Source of the DNA: Streptomyces mashuensis
Lineage (GTDB): Bacteria; Actinomycetota; Actinomycetes; Streptomycetales; Streptomycetaceae
Direction: 5' to 3'
Assembly (NCBI RefSeq): GCF_014654785.1
Contig: NZ_BNBD01000010.1
Coordinates: 183,732-247,731, forward strand
DNA: 64,000 nt
Part shown: piece by piece, positions 16,924-25,256 of the stretch
How positions within the stretch are numbered: the first letter of the stretch is position 1
How the letters are laid out: each line of letters begins with the position of its first letter
Notes under the pieces: model-generated
What the model saw: the letters and a program-made list of their open reading frames with translations, nothing else
Told to the model about the DNA's origin: nothing
Databases searched by the model: none
Made by a program: the position numbers and the translations under genes

Positions 16924-18486
16924 CTACCGCCGCTCCGGCGACGGGCGGTACACCAGCAGCGCCTCGCGGTCCTTCCGCAGCGTCAGCGACGGGGGCGCCG
17001 GCGCCACTTCGCCGTCGTACGCCAGATGGGTGCCCGGCGGGATGCCGGTGACCGACAGCCGCCGGGCCCGCACCACCCGCAGGACGGGGGAGTGGCGGAC
17101 CGCGCCGGTCAGCGCCGCCAGCAGCAGACGGGTGCGGGCCAGCCGCCCGCCGTGCACCAGCCGTACGTCGAGCAGGCCGTCCGCGAGGTCCGCGCGCCGC
17201 ACCGGCGCCATGCCCGGGCCGCGGTACAGGCAGTTGCCGGCGAAGAGCAGCCACACCGTGCGGCGCCGCCCGTCGACGCGCAGCCGCACCGGGCGCGCGG
17301 TCCGCAGCACGTGCACCGCGGCCGCCACCCCGGCCGGCCAGGCGCCGATCCGCGGCGCCCAGCGCTCCCGCACCCGGACCAGGTCCGGGTAGGCGCCGAT
17401 GCTGAAGGTGTTGAGGAACCGCAGCCCCTCGAAGCGGCCCACGTCGACCGCCACCGCCTCGCCGGCCTCCACCGCCCGCGCCGCGTCGGCCACCGTGGCC
17501 ACGCCCAGGTCCCGGGCGAAGTGGTTGTACGTGCCGCCGGGCAGGACCGCGAGCGGCAGCCCGTGCCGCGCGGCCGCCGTCGCCGCCGCGTTGACGGTGC
17601 CGTCGCCGCCGTGCACGCCGAGGGCCCCGCCGAGCTCGCGGGCCCGGGCGGCCGCCTCCTCCAGGAGCCGGGCGAGGGAGTCACCCGGCCCGCACGTCAC
17701 CACCTCGGCCTGCGGCAGCGCCGACCGGATCGCCGGGACCGGGTCCGCGGGGCCCGCTGCACGCTGCCCCGAGACGCAGTTGGCGACCACCACCAGCCCC
17801 CGGCCCCCGGGCAGCGCGGGCGCATCCGGGCGGGCGGGCGCCTCCGGCACCTGCCGGGGCCGGCCGGGGGCCAGGCCCCGCACCACGAACGCCGCCCCCG
17901 CCCCGAGGGCCGCACCCGCGAGGACGTCACCGGGGTAGTGGACGCCGGTGTAGACGCGGGAGAAGCACACCGACGCCGCCAGCGGCGCCAGCGCCAGCCC
18001 CCACCACGGGCTCTCCAGCGCGACCCCGGTGGCGAACGCCGCCGCGGACGCCGAGTGCCCGGACGGGAACGACGTGGTCACCGGCTGCCGCGCCAGCCGG
18101 CGCACCACGGGCACCAGGTCGGCGACCGGCCGCACCCGCCGCACCGACCGCTTGCCGACGGTGTTGACCGTCGCCGAGGCCAGCGCGAGCGACAGCGTGC
18201 CGCGCAGCGCGGCCCGGCGCACCGCCGGCCCGCCCAGCAGCGCCGCGCCCGCCGCCACGCCGAACCACAGCACCCCGTGGTCGGCGCTCCGCGACAGGCG
18301 CGGCAGCACCCGGTCGCCGCCCGGCCAGTGCCGCTCGGCGACCCGCCGGAACAGTGACCGGTCCCACGTACTCAGGGCGACCAGCACGGGAGAGGGGTAA
18401 CCGGTCCTCGCGCGGGTATGCCGGGCCGCCGCCGCGGTCACCCCCGGCAGCAGCCCGCGCCGCCCGCTCCTCAGCCGTCCCCGCAT
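16924..18486 (-). CDS. Fusion of PAP2 lipid phosphatase and diacylglycerol kinase-like domain
   Basis: The 520-residue protein begins with a membrane PAP2 phosphatase (about 35-215) carrying KRSVRRVRP, SFPSGHS and SRVYTGVHYPGD, the three active-site blocks. The C-terminal half is a DAGK catalytic domain with VHGGDGTVNAAA for nucleotide binding and LPGGTYNHFARDLG. The fusion could dephosphorylate phosphatidic acid or an isoprenyl phosphate and phosphorylate a lipid such as diacylglycerol or a sphingosine-like base. Such bifunctional proteins occur in many actinomycetes. It abuts the convergent HAD gene with a three-base gap. Confidence 0.92.
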   Translation of the reverse strand: MRGRLRSGRRGLLPGVTAAAARHTRARTGYPSPVLVALSTWDRSLFRRVAERHWPGGDRVLPRLSRSADHGVLWFGVAAGAALLGGPAVRRAALRGTLSLALASATVNTVGKRSVRRVRPVADLVPVVRRLARQPVTTSFPSGHSASAAAFATGVALESPWWGLALAPLAASVCFSRVYTGVHYPGDVLAGAALGAGAAFVVRGLAPGRPRQVPEAPARPDAPALPGGRGLVVVANCVSGQRAAGPADPVPAIRSALPQAEVVTCGPGDSLARLLEEAAARARELGGALGVHGGDGTVNAAATAAARHGLPLAVLPGGTYNHFARDLGVATVADAARAVEAGEAVAVDVGRFEGLRFLNTFSIGAYPDLVRVRERWAPRIGAWPAGVAAAVHVLRTARPVRLRVDGRRRTVWLLFAGNCLYRGPGMAPVRRADLADGLLDVRLVHGGRLARTRLLLAALTGAVRHSPVLRVVRARRLSVTGIPPGTHLAYDGEVAPAPPSLTLRKDREALLVYRPSPERR

Positions 18487-18542
18487 CGCTCCGACCTCCT
18501 CGCTTCCTGCCCCATTGCGGTCCCCGTGTCCCTTCCCGCCGC

Positions 18543-18580
18543 GGGGGCGCGCCCGCCGGTGCTGCGGCGGGCGCGCCCCC
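18543..18580 (-). terminator. Strong hairpin terminator after the haemerythrin gene
   Basis: A perfect 15-bp inverted repeat (arms 18543-18557 and 18566-18580, GGGGGCGCGCCCGCC and complement) with an 8-nt loop. It lies 33 bases beyond the haemerythrin stop codon on the minus strand and 57 bases before the next gene's start, so it separates the two transcripts. Confidence 0.7.
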
Positions 18581-18613
18581 GTTCCGTCACCCGGACGGGC
18601 CGGGCCCGGGCGG

Positions 18614-19177
18614 TCAGTCGTTGCGGAAGGCGCCGCGCACGGCGTCGCGGGCCCGGTCGGCCACGGCCGCGGCGGGGCCGAGCAGCAGGTTCTTCGTCGC
18701 CGACTCGGTGCCGGGGTGCGGGTGGGTGGGGGCGACGGCCTCCGCGGCCCGGACGGCCCTGGCCATCTTCCGCAGCCGGTCCGGGTCGCCCTCGGCCCGC
18801 AGCCGGGCGAACTCGCGTTCCTCCTCCGCCTCTGCGTGTGCCAGCACCGCCTCGCGCAGCGTGGTGAACTCCTTCACGAACTCGGGGCCGTCCGGGTCCA
18901 GCCGCTCCAGGTGCTGGAGCGTCCGCTTGGCCTCGCGTTCCTCCGCCAGCCGGTCGTCCACCACGTGGTCGCCGCGGTCGAGGGCGTCGCGCGCGTAGGG
19001 GTGGACCACTTCCTCCTCGGCCGTCTCGTGCACGGCGAGCAGGTGGACCAGCCGCCGGAAGCAGTGCCGGCGCTGTTCGCCCGTGCGCGCCAGCACCTCG
19101 TCGAACAGGGTGCGGATGTCCCGGTGCTGCTCGCGCAGCAGCGCCACGACGTCGTCGGGGTTCTCCTGGGCCACCAT
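18614..19177 (-). CDS. Haemerythrin-like HHE domain protein
   Basis: The 187-residue helical protein has spaced metal-ligand candidates of the HHE fold: REQHRDIRTLFDEVL, HLLAVHETAEEEVVHPYARD and HAEAEEEREF, giving histidines and carboxylates for a di-iron site. A C-terminal tail of about 45 residues, rich in alanine, follows. Actinobacterial relatives are implicated in redox and nitrosative-stress responses, possibly by sensing O2, H2O2 or NO. A SigB-like promoter candidate lies upstream at 19210-19240. AAGGAGGAG precedes the ATG. Confidence 0.9.
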   Translation of the reverse strand: MVAQENPDDVVALLREQHRDIRTLFDEVLARTGEQRRHCFRRLVHLLAVHETAEEEVVHPYARDALDRGDHVVDDRLAEEREAKRTLQHLERLDPDGPEFVKEFTTLREAVLAHAEAEEEREFARLRAEGDPDRLRKMARAVRAAEAVAPTHPHPGTESATKNLLLGPAAAVADRARDAVRGAFRND

Positions 19178-19214
19178 GAGCTCCTCCTTCGTTCGCGGGT
19201 CTGTCCGTCGACGG

Positions 19215-19240
19215 CAACGCAGCTACCCCGGCCCGCCGCG
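19215..19240 (-). promoter_or_regulatory. Candidate SigB-type promoter of the haemerythrin gene
   Basis: On the minus strand a GTGT box is followed after 15 bases by GGGTAG, close to the streptomycete general-stress consensus GNNT-N14-16-GGGTAY. It ends some 40 bases before the ATG at 19177. This is a visual match only; the last base departs from the consensus. Confidence 0.35.
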
Positions 19241-19290
19241 CCGACACGTCCGGCGGGCGGACGCCACCCCGGCGGGGCACACTCGTAGCC

Positions 19291-19992
19291 GTGGCGCGAC
19301 AGCACAAGGACCGCGACGAGGACCACGACGAGGCCCGCCCCGACGACGAGGCGTACGACGCCGGGCCGTACGTGCCGCGGGGTGCCGGCCTGGACGCCCT
19401 GCGCGAGGCGGCGCACGGCTGCCGGGGCTGTCCGCTGCACCGGGACGCCACCCAGTCCGTCTTCGGCTCCGGGGACGCCTCCGCCCGCCTGGTGCTGGTG
19501 GGGGAGCAGCCGGGGGACCAGGAGGACCGCAAGGGGCTGCCGTTCGTGGGGCCCGCCGGGGGCGTGCTGATGCGGGCCGTCGACGAGGCCGGCATCGACC
19601 CGACGGAGACCTACGTCACCAACGCCGTGAAGCACTTCAAGTTCGAGCCGGCGCCGCGCGGCAAGCGCCGCATCCACAAGACGCCGGGCCTGCGCGAGAT
19701 CGGCGCCTGCAAGCCGTGGCTGGTCGCCGAGCTCCAGCTGATCGACCCGGAGGTGGTCGTCGCCCTGGGCGCCACGGCCGGCAAGGCGCTGTACGGCTCC
19801 TCCTTCCGGGTGTCGCAGCAGCGCGGGGTGGCGCTGCCGATGCCGGCTCTGGACGGCGGCGCGGCGGGGGAGGGCGTGCTGGTGGCCACCATCCACCCGT
19901 CCGCCGTGCTGCGGGCCGACGACGCCGACCGCGCCGCGATGTACGCCGGCCTGGTGGCCGACCTGCGCGTGGCCGCCCGGCTCCTCCGCTGA
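19291..19992 (+). CDS. UdgX-type uracil-DNA binding/glycosylase protein
   Basis: The 233-residue protein belongs to the uracil-DNA glycosylase superfamily, family 4-like. Motif A is GEQPGDQEDRKGLPFVGPAG at residues 71-90. The UdgX-specific insertion KRRIHKTP lies at 125-132; in the characterised family its histidine bonds covalently to the abasic site after uracil removal. A late HPS motif (VATIHPSAVLR) is also present. Cysteines 44 and 47 start the 4Fe-4S ligand set. It acts on uracil in DNA. The start is GTG at 19291, preceded by about 35 acidic residues in the protein. The gene lies alone. Confidence 0.93.
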   Translation: MARQHKDRDEDHDEARPDDEAYDAGPYVPRGAGLDALREAAHGCRGCPLHRDATQSVFGSGDASARLVLVGEQPGDQEDRKGLPFVGPAGGVLMRAVDEAGIDPTETYVTNAVKHFKFEPAPRGKRRIHKTPGLREIGACKPWLVAELQLIDPEVVVALGATAGKALYGSSFRVSQQRGVALPMPALDGGAAGEGVLVATIHPSAVLRADDADRAAMYAGLVADLRVAARLLR

Positions 19993-20314
19993 CCGGCCGC
20001 CGGCGGGCGGCGGTCGGCCCCGCCCGTGTGACCTGGAACACCACCCTCCGTGACCAGGTCCGCCGCACCGGGTGACGCACTGCACAGCGGATCGTCTTCC
20101 CCGGCCGGGGAAGCGCTTGTGACGATGGCGGGGACGCCGAAGCAGGGCACCCGCGCCATGGCAGCGCGACCGCCCCGGCGTCCTCCGGCCCCCCGTCCCG
20201 GGTTCGCACCCGGCGGGTTCCCGACGCCCGGACCGCTGTGCCGCCCCACCGGGGCGCTCCGCAGGCCGGCGCGGACGCCGGCCCCGCCGATGCCCCGACC
20301 CCCGGAACGGACCC
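19993..20314. other. 322-bp intergenic region with an 18-bp perfect palindrome
   Basis: No convincing gene is seen between UdgX and the MFS gene. The region holds a GC-rich imperfect hairpin just after the UdgX stop and a perfect 18-bp palindrome at 20096-20113 (CTTCCCCGGCCGGGGAAG). The rest is proline/arginine-coding low-complexity in every frame, which is a composition artefact. The palindrome may be an operator or a terminator stem. Confidence 0.5.
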
Positions 20315-21700
20315 TTGCGCGTTTCCTCCGCGAACCCCGCCGACACCCCTGCCCGGATCCCCGCCCTGCGCCCCGTGCGCGCGCTGCTGCGCCGCCGCGG
20401 CGCCGGCGCGGGCGAGGACCGCTCGCCGTGGCGCTGCCTGCGCAGCGCCAGCATGCGCTGGTGGTCGCTGGCCAACCTGGTGTCCAACCTCGGCACCTGG
20501 ATGCAGCTGACCGTGCAGAACCTGCTCGTGCTCCAGCTGACCGGCTCCGCCGCCGCCACCGGCCTCTCGCTGTCCGTGCAGGCCGCCCCCGGCCTGCTCT
20601 TCGGCCTGCTGGGCGGCGCCGTCGTCGACCGGATGCCGCGCAAGCTCGTCGCCGCCGTCAGCCAGGCCCTGCTGGCCCTGGTGGCGTTCACCACCGCCGT
20701 GCTGGTGGCCCTCGGCCTGCTCACCGTGCCGGTGCTCATGGGCCTCGCGGCCGTCACCGGCCTGATCGCCACCGTCGACGGCCCGGCCACCGCCCTGCTC
20801 GGCAACGACCTGGTGCCCGAGGAGGACGTGCCCTCGGCCATCGCCCTGGGCTCCGTCGTGCACAGCGTCGGCCGGCTGGCCGGCACCGCTCTGGCCGCCG
20901 TCGGCATCGCCGCGATCGGCACCGCCGGCGCCTACGCCGTCAACGGCGCGTCGTTCCTCTTCGTCACCGCGGTCATCCCGTTCCTGCGGCCCGCCCGGCA
21001 CGCCCGCGAGGCGGCCCGTGCGGCCGCCGCCCGCCCGCGCGGCGCGGACCGCCGCGAGGAGCGCGGCGGCCTGTCGTTCTTCCTCAACCGGCGCGCCCTG
21101 GTCGCCCTCGCCGTGATCGCCGCGGTCAGCGCCGTCCTCGGCCGCAACTACCAGCTGACCCTGGCCACCCTGGTCACCGGCCCCCTGCACGGCGGCGCCG
21201 GCGCCTACGGCCTGGTGTCCGCGCTGCTCGCCGTCGGCGGCATCGTGGGCGCCGTGGTGGCCGGCCGGCTGCGCCGGCCCACCGTGCGGATCGTGGCGCT
21301 GCTGGCCGCCGCGGGCGGCCTGCTCCAGGTCTTCGCGGGCCTGAGCCCCGCCCTGATGGTGCTGCTGGTGATGGTCGTCCCCATGGCGGTCGTGGAGTCG
21401 GTGTCCGACACGGCCACCACCACGGTCCTCCAGACCGACCCGCCGCCGCACATGCGCGGCCGCGTGCTCGGCGTGTGGCGCAGCCTCAGCACCAGCTGGA
21501 ACCTGGCCGGCCCGCCGCTGCTGGGCCTGCTGGTCCAGGGCGCGGGCGAGCGCGGCGCGCTCGTCCTCGGCGGCCTCGCCATCGCCGCCGTGATCGGCGC
21601 GGGCTTCCTGGCCCACCGCCGTCGCAGCGCCGTGGCCCGGCCCGTGCCCGCGCCCGCGCCGGCCGTGGTGCCGGAGCCGGCGTTCCAGACCGCCGCCTGA
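20315..21700 (+). CDS. MFS transporter (EntS-like exporter family)
   Basis: The 461-residue protein has about ten to twelve transmembrane helices. After a 45-residue polar leader comes LANLVSNLGTWMQLTVQNLLV, the typical first helix of the MFS_3/EntS subfamily. The loop DRMPRKLVAAVSQ carries the conserved D-R-x-x-R/K motif. Related proteins export siderophores or drugs. The start is a TTG at 20315 with a weak GGAACGG upstream; an internal ATG at residue 47 is possible but would remove part of the conserved start of helix 1. No biosynthetic partner is next to it. Confidence 0.87.
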   Translation: MRVSSANPADTPARIPALRPVRALLRRRGAGAGEDRSPWRCLRSASMRWWSLANLVSNLGTWMQLTVQNLLVLQLTGSAAATGLSLSVQAAPGLLFGLLGGAVVDRMPRKLVAAVSQALLALVAFTTAVLVALGLLTVPVLMGLAAVTGLIATVDGPATALLGNDLVPEEDVPSAIALGSVVHSVGRLAGTALAAVGIAAIGTAGAYAVNGASFLFVTAVIPFLRPARHAREAARAAAARPRGADRREERGGLSFFLNRRALVALAVIAAVSAVLGRNYQLTLATLVTGPLHGGAGAYGLVSALLAVGGIVGAVVAGRLRRPTVRIVALLAAAGGLLQVFAGLSPALMVLLVMVVPMAVVESVSDTATTTVLQTDPPPHMRGRVLGVWRSLSTSWNLAGPPLLGLLVQGAGERGALVLGGLAIAAVIGAGFLAHRRRSAVARPVPAPAPAVVPEPAFQTAA

Positions 21701-21720
21701 CCCTGACCCCGACCCGGTCC

Positions 21721-21750
21721 CGGCCGGCCGCCGGACCCGGCGGCCGGCCG
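21721..21750. terminator. Bidirectional hairpin terminator
   Basis: Perfect 12-bp stem (CGGCCGGCCGCC, 21721-21732, with 21739-21750) and a 6-nt loop in the 58-base gap between the convergent MFS gene and the end of the heptose operon. It can serve both strands. Confidence 0.7.
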
Positions 21751-21758
21751 TCCGGCGG

Positions 21759-21974
21759 TCAGGTGCCGACGGCCACCAGGATCACCAGCACCACGATCAC
21801 CAGGATGAACAGCACGGTGATCAGCAGGCAGGGGATCGCCCCCCACCGCTTGACGCGGTCGTAGGGCTGCTTGGGCCCGGCCTCGGAGAGGCTGCCCTCG
21901 CCCGGCGGCGTCTCCGCCGGCGGGCCGCCCCGGGGGATGCGGTCCGGGTCGGGGCCCGGCTGCGGTGCGGTCAT
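21759..21974 (-). CDS. Small single-span membrane protein (DUF6480-like) ending the heptose operon
   Basis: The 71-residue protein has a proline-rich, glycine-rich hydrophilic N-terminus (about 1-40, with PPAETPPGEGSLSEAGPK) and one hydrophobic helix at about 47-70 (LLITVLFILVIVVLVILVAV). It resembles the streptomycete DUF6480 family by this layout; the match is from memory and tentative. The ATG overlaps the TGA of the hldE gene (ATGA, 21971-21974), so it is translationally coupled to the heptose genes. Its role is unknown; a membrane anchor or partner for the glycan machinery is a guess. Confidence 0.75.
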   Translation of the reverse strand: MTAPQPGPDPDRIPRGGPPAETPPGEGSLSEAGPKQPYDRVKRWGAIPCLLITVLFILVIVVLVILVAVGT

Positions 21975-23428
21975 GGTGGGACCTGCCCTTCCTGTCCGTG
22001 CCCTGCGTACGGGTCCTGCCCGCCGCCGGTGCCCAGGCTGTCCGCGGCCCGGGTGGCCAGCAGGGTGCTGGACCGCCCGTCCAGATACGGCAGCAGCACC
22101 GCCTGCCCGCCCCACGAGGCCAGCTGGGCCGCCTCGGGAAGCTGGCCGACGGCGTAGTCGCCGCCCTTGACCCAGATGTGCGGCCGCAGTCCGGCCAGCA
22201 GTCGTTCGGGCGTGTCCTCGTCGAACACCGCCACGGCGTCCACGCACTGGAGCGCCCGCAGCACCCGCACCCGGTCGGCCAGCGGGTTGATGGGCCGCCC
22301 GGGGCCCTTGCGGCGGCGCACCGAGGCGTCGGAGTTGAGGCACACGATCAGGCAGTCGCCGATGCCGCGGGCCTGCTGCAACAGGCTGACGTGCCCGGCG
22401 TGCAGCAGGTCGAAGCAGCCGCCGGCCGCCACCACCGTGCCGCCCGCCGCGCGCACCCGCTCGGCCAGCCGCAGCGCGTCCCCGCCCGCCGCGGCGTCCC
22501 CGTCGCCGCCCCCGGCGCCGCCCGCGCCGTCCGGCGCGGCCCCGGGCGCGGCCGTCAGCGCGCCGCCCTCGGCCACGTACCGCGTGGCCGCCGCCACCGC
22601 GCCCTGCACCGCCTCCGCCGGCAGCACGCCGTCGCCCAGCAGCCCCGCCGCCGTGGCCGCGAAGCAGTCGCCGGCCCCGCAGGCGTCGCCGCCGTGCCGG
22701 GCCGCCGCCGGGACGAACAGCGGACCGTCGCCCTGGCACAGCAGCGCCCCGCGGGCGCCCAGCGTCACCGCCACGCCCACCGCGCCCCAGCGGCGGACCA
22801 GCGCGGCGGCCGTCCGCGCCACCGCGGCCAGCTCGTCCCCGTCGGCCGCGTCCGGACCGGCGAAGCGGCGCGCCTCCTCCCCGGTGGGGGTCACCAGCCG
22901 TGCCCCCGGCACCGGGGGCCGGCCCCGCGGGTGCGGGTCCCACACCAGCGCCGTGTGCGGCGCCCGCGCCGCCAGTTCGTCGCGCAGCACGTCGGCGGCG
23001 CCCCGCGCGTAGTCCGCCACCAGCACGGCCGGCGCCCCGGCCAGCGCCCGGCGGGCCGCGTCCGTGACGCCCGCCGCCCGGCCCGTGCCCCGGTCCAGGC
23101 GCACCACCGGCCGCCCGTCCGCCATCACCCGGGTCTTCTCCGCCTGCGGCCCGTCCAGCGGCAGCGGCACCAGCGTCAGCACCGGCTCCAGCATCGCCCG
23201 CAGCCGCCGCCCCGCCGCGTCGTCGCCCAGCGGCGCCACCAGCGTGACCTCCCGGCCCGCCCGCGCCGCCAGGTACGCCGCGAGCGCGGCGCCGCCCGGC
23301 CGCAGCCGCTCCTGGCAGTCGTCGAGGACCGGCACCGGCGCGTCCGGCGCCAGCCGCTCCGCCGTGCCCACCAGGTCCCGGTCGAGCAGCGCGTCACCGA
23401 CCACCACCAGCGGCGCCGCGGCCCTCAC
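21971..23428 (-). CDS. hldE: Bifunctional heptose 7-phosphate kinase / heptose 1-phosphate nucleotidyltransferase
   Basis: The 485-residue protein fuses two domains. A PfkB-type sugar kinase covers about 5-290, with LVVVGDALLDRDLVG at the start and the catalytic GAGDCFAA at 251-258. A glycine-rich linker at about 298-316 leads to a RfaE-type nucleotidyltransferase with GGCFDLLHAGH at 336-346. By the HldE pathway it would make heptose 1,7-bisphosphate and later activate heptose 1-phosphate with ATP to an ADP-heptose. GTG at 23428 overlaps the gmhA stop (GTGA). GmhA and GmhB in the same operon supply the flanking steps. Nucleotide preference is inferred. Confidence 0.93.
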   Translation of the reverse strand: MRAAAPLVVVGDALLDRDLVGTAERLAPDAPVPVLDDCQERLRPGGAALAAYLAARAGREVTLVAPLGDDAAGRRLRAMLEPVLTLVPLPLDGPQAEKTRVMADGRPVVRLDRGTGRAAGVTDAARRALAGAPAVLVADYARGAADVLRDELAARAPHTALVWDPHPRGRPPVPGARLVTPTGEEARRFAGPDAADGDELAAVARTAAALVRRWGAVGVAVTLGARGALLCQGDGPLFVPAAARHGGDACGAGDCFAATAAGLLGDGVLPAEAVQGAVAAATRYVAEGGALTAAPGAAPDGAGGAGGGDGDAAAGGDALRLAERVRAAGGTVVAAGGCFDLLHAGHVSLLQQARGIGDCLIVCLNSDASVRRRKGPGRPINPLADRVRVLRALQCVDAVAVFDEDTPERLLAGLRPHIWVKGGDYAVGQLPEAAQLASWGGQAVLLPYLDGRSSTLLATRAADSLGTGGGQDPYAGHGQEGQVPP

Positions 23429-24039
23429 GGCGCCCCCTCGGCGACACCCAGCGCCGCGTCGAAGGCCGCGCACATCATGTGCACCGCCACCAGGTGCAGC
23501 TCCTGCACGGTCGCGGTGGTGGCGGCCTCCACGCACAGCCGGTCGTGGCCCGCCTCCGCCAGCGGGTTGGGCGCGGGCCCGGTGAGCGCCCACACGTCCG
23601 CCCCCGACTCCCGGCCGGCCGCCGCCGCGCGCAGCAGGTTGTCGCTGCGCCCGCTGGTCGACAGCAGCACCAGGACGTCGCCGGGCCGGGCGTGCGCCCG
23701 CACCTGACGGGCGAACAGCTGGCCGGCCCCGTAGTCGTTGACGATGGCGGTGCAGCTGGAGGTGTCGGCGTGCAGGGCGATCGCGGAGAACGGCGCCCGG
23801 TCCTCGCGGTAGCGGCCCACCAGCTCGGCCGTCAGGTGCTGGGCCTGGGCCGCGCTGCCGCCGTTGCCGGCGGCCAGCAGCCGCCCGCCCGCGCCCAGCA
23901 CGGCTGCCAGCCGGACGCCCCACCGCCGGGCGGTGGCCGCCTCCTCCTGCCGGAACCGTTCCAGGGCGGTCAGCAGCCGCCCGCAGTGGTCGTCCGGCGC
24001 CACCGGCGCCCGGTGGCCGTTGACACGGGTGACGGTCAT
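23425..24039 (-). CDS. gmhA: Phosphoheptose isomerase, SIS domain
   Basis: The 204-residue SIS protein carries LAAGNGGSAAQAQHLTAEL (55-73), the sugar-phosphate loop with the GmhA-type Q-H pair, LSTSGRSDNLLRA for phosphate binding, and the late zinc/catalytic segment QELHLVAVHMMCAAFD. GmhA converts sedoheptulose 7-phosphate to D-glycero-D-manno-heptose 7-phosphate in the cytoplasm. Its length is normal. It is coupled by 4-base overlaps to the glycosyltransferase gene upstream and hldE downstream. Confidence 0.93.
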   Translation of the reverse strand: MTVTRVNGHRAPVAPDDHCGRLLTALERFRQEEAATARRWGVRLAAVLGAGGRLLAAGNGGSAAQAQHLTAELVGRYREDRAPFSAIALHADTSSCTAIVNDYGAGQLFARQVRAHARPGDVLVLLSTSGRSDNLLRAAAAGRESGADVWALTGPAPNPLAEAGHDRLCVEAATTATVQELHLVAVHMMCAAFDAALGVAEGAP

Positions 24040-25256
24040 CGCGGGGCTCCTGACGGTACGGGGGCGGGCAGGACGACGCGGTCGTACACGTGCTCCACCC
24101 CGTCGGCGACCCGCTGCCAGGTGTACCGTGTCACGGCGCGCCGCCGCCCGGCCCGCCCGTACGCGTCGAGCCGCTCGGGGCACTCCAGCAGCTCCCGCAC
24201 CGCGTCGCCCAGCACCGTCGGCCGGCCCGGCGGCACCAGCAGCCCCGTCCCGCCGTGCGCCACCGTGTCCCGGTGCCCGCCCACGTCGGTCGCCACCACC
24301 GGCACCCCGCACGCCATCGCCTCCAGCGGCACGATGCCGAACGGCTCGTACGCCGGGGTGCACAGCACCACGTCCGCGCTGCGGATCAGCGCCGGCACGT
24401 CCTCGTGCGGCACGCAGCCCAGCAGCACCAGCCGGTCCGCCACCCGCAGCCGGCGGGCCAGCTCCAGCAGCCGCTGCGCCTCCGGGTCCCTGGCCAGCCC
24501 GTCGGCGGGCGGCCCGCCCGCCACCACCAGCTCGGCGTCCGGGACGCGCCGCAGCGCCTGGAGCGCCACGTCCACGCCCTTGCGCGGCACGAGCCGGCCC
24601 ACCGTCAGCAGCCGGTACCGGGCGCGGCGCGCCGGGGACAGGGAGATGCGGCCGCGGGCGGCGAAGTGGTCGGTGTCCACGCCGCACGGCACCACCGAGC
24701 AGCGTTCCGGCGGGATGCCCATCAGGCCCAGCTCACGCACCTCGTCCGAGCAGGTGGCCAGCACCCGGGCGCAGGCCGCGCCGATCCGTCTCTCCACCTC
24801 CCGCCGCTCCGGCGGACTGGTGTCGGCCACGCCCTGGTGACGCCGCTTCACGGTGCCCAGCGCGTGGTAGGTCTGCACCACGGGCACGCCCAGGTCCCGC
24901 GCGCCCGCCAGCGCCGCGGCGCCGGACATCCAGAAGTGCGCGTGCACCACGTCCGGCCGCCACGTCCGCCAGGCCCGCGCCAGGTGGGCGCCGAACGCCG
25001 GCATGTGCGCGAACAGGTCGTCCTTGGGCAGCACCCGCGGCGGGCCGGCCCGTACGTGCTCCACCACGGCCCCCGAGGGCAGCGGCACCCGGTCCGGTGA
25101 CACCGGGTCGTCCCGGCGGGTGTAGACGGTCACCTCGTGACCGCGCTCGGCCAGCAGCCCGGCCAGGCGGGCCACGTACACGTTCTGCCCGCCCGCGTCG
25201 GGTCCGCCGAGCGCGGCGAGCGGGCTCGCGTGCTCGGACACCATGGCGATTCTCAT
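24036..25256 (-). CDS. Glycosyltransferase, GT4 type (first of two)
   Basis: The 406-residue GT-B enzyme starts MRIAMVSEHASPLAALGGPD, with the GGQN loop of GT4 enzymes, and has the donor-site motif EPFGIVPLEAMACGVPVVAT near residue 320 with the E-x7-E pair. VVHAHFWMSGAAAL marks the acceptor domain. Such retaining enzymes use NDP-sugars at the membrane face; the N-terminal GGPDAGGQN resembles sucrose-phosphate-synthase and MshA-like branches. The ATG is coupled to the preceding gene's stop. In this operon it probably adds a sugar to the same glycan as the GT9 and GT2 products; donor and acceptor are unknown. Confidence 0.9.
   Translation of the reverse strand: MRIAMVSEHASPLAALGGPDAGGQNVYVARLAGLLAERGHEVTVYTRRDDPVSPDRVPLPSGAVVEHVRAGPPRVLPKDDLFAHMPAFGAHLARAWRTWRPDVVHAHFWMSGAAALAGARDLGVPVVQTYHALGTVKRRHQGVADTSPPERREVERRIGAACARVLATCSDEVRELGLMGIPPERCSVVPCGVDTDHFAARGRISLSPARRARYRLLTVGRLVPRKGVDVALQALRRVPDAELVVAGGPPADGLARDPEAQRLLELARRLRVADRLVLLGCVPHEDVPALIRSADVVLCTPAYEPFGIVPLEAMACGVPVVATDVGGHRDTVAHGGTGLLVPPGRPTVLGDAVRELLECPERLDAYGRAGRRRAVTRYTWQRVADGVEHVYDRVVLPAPVPSGAPR

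Noticed and set aside
19993..20314. Extended N-terminal frame reading into the MFS gene region
   Set aside because: Frames here encode Pro/Arg low-complexity text from GC bias and do not join the transporter frame.
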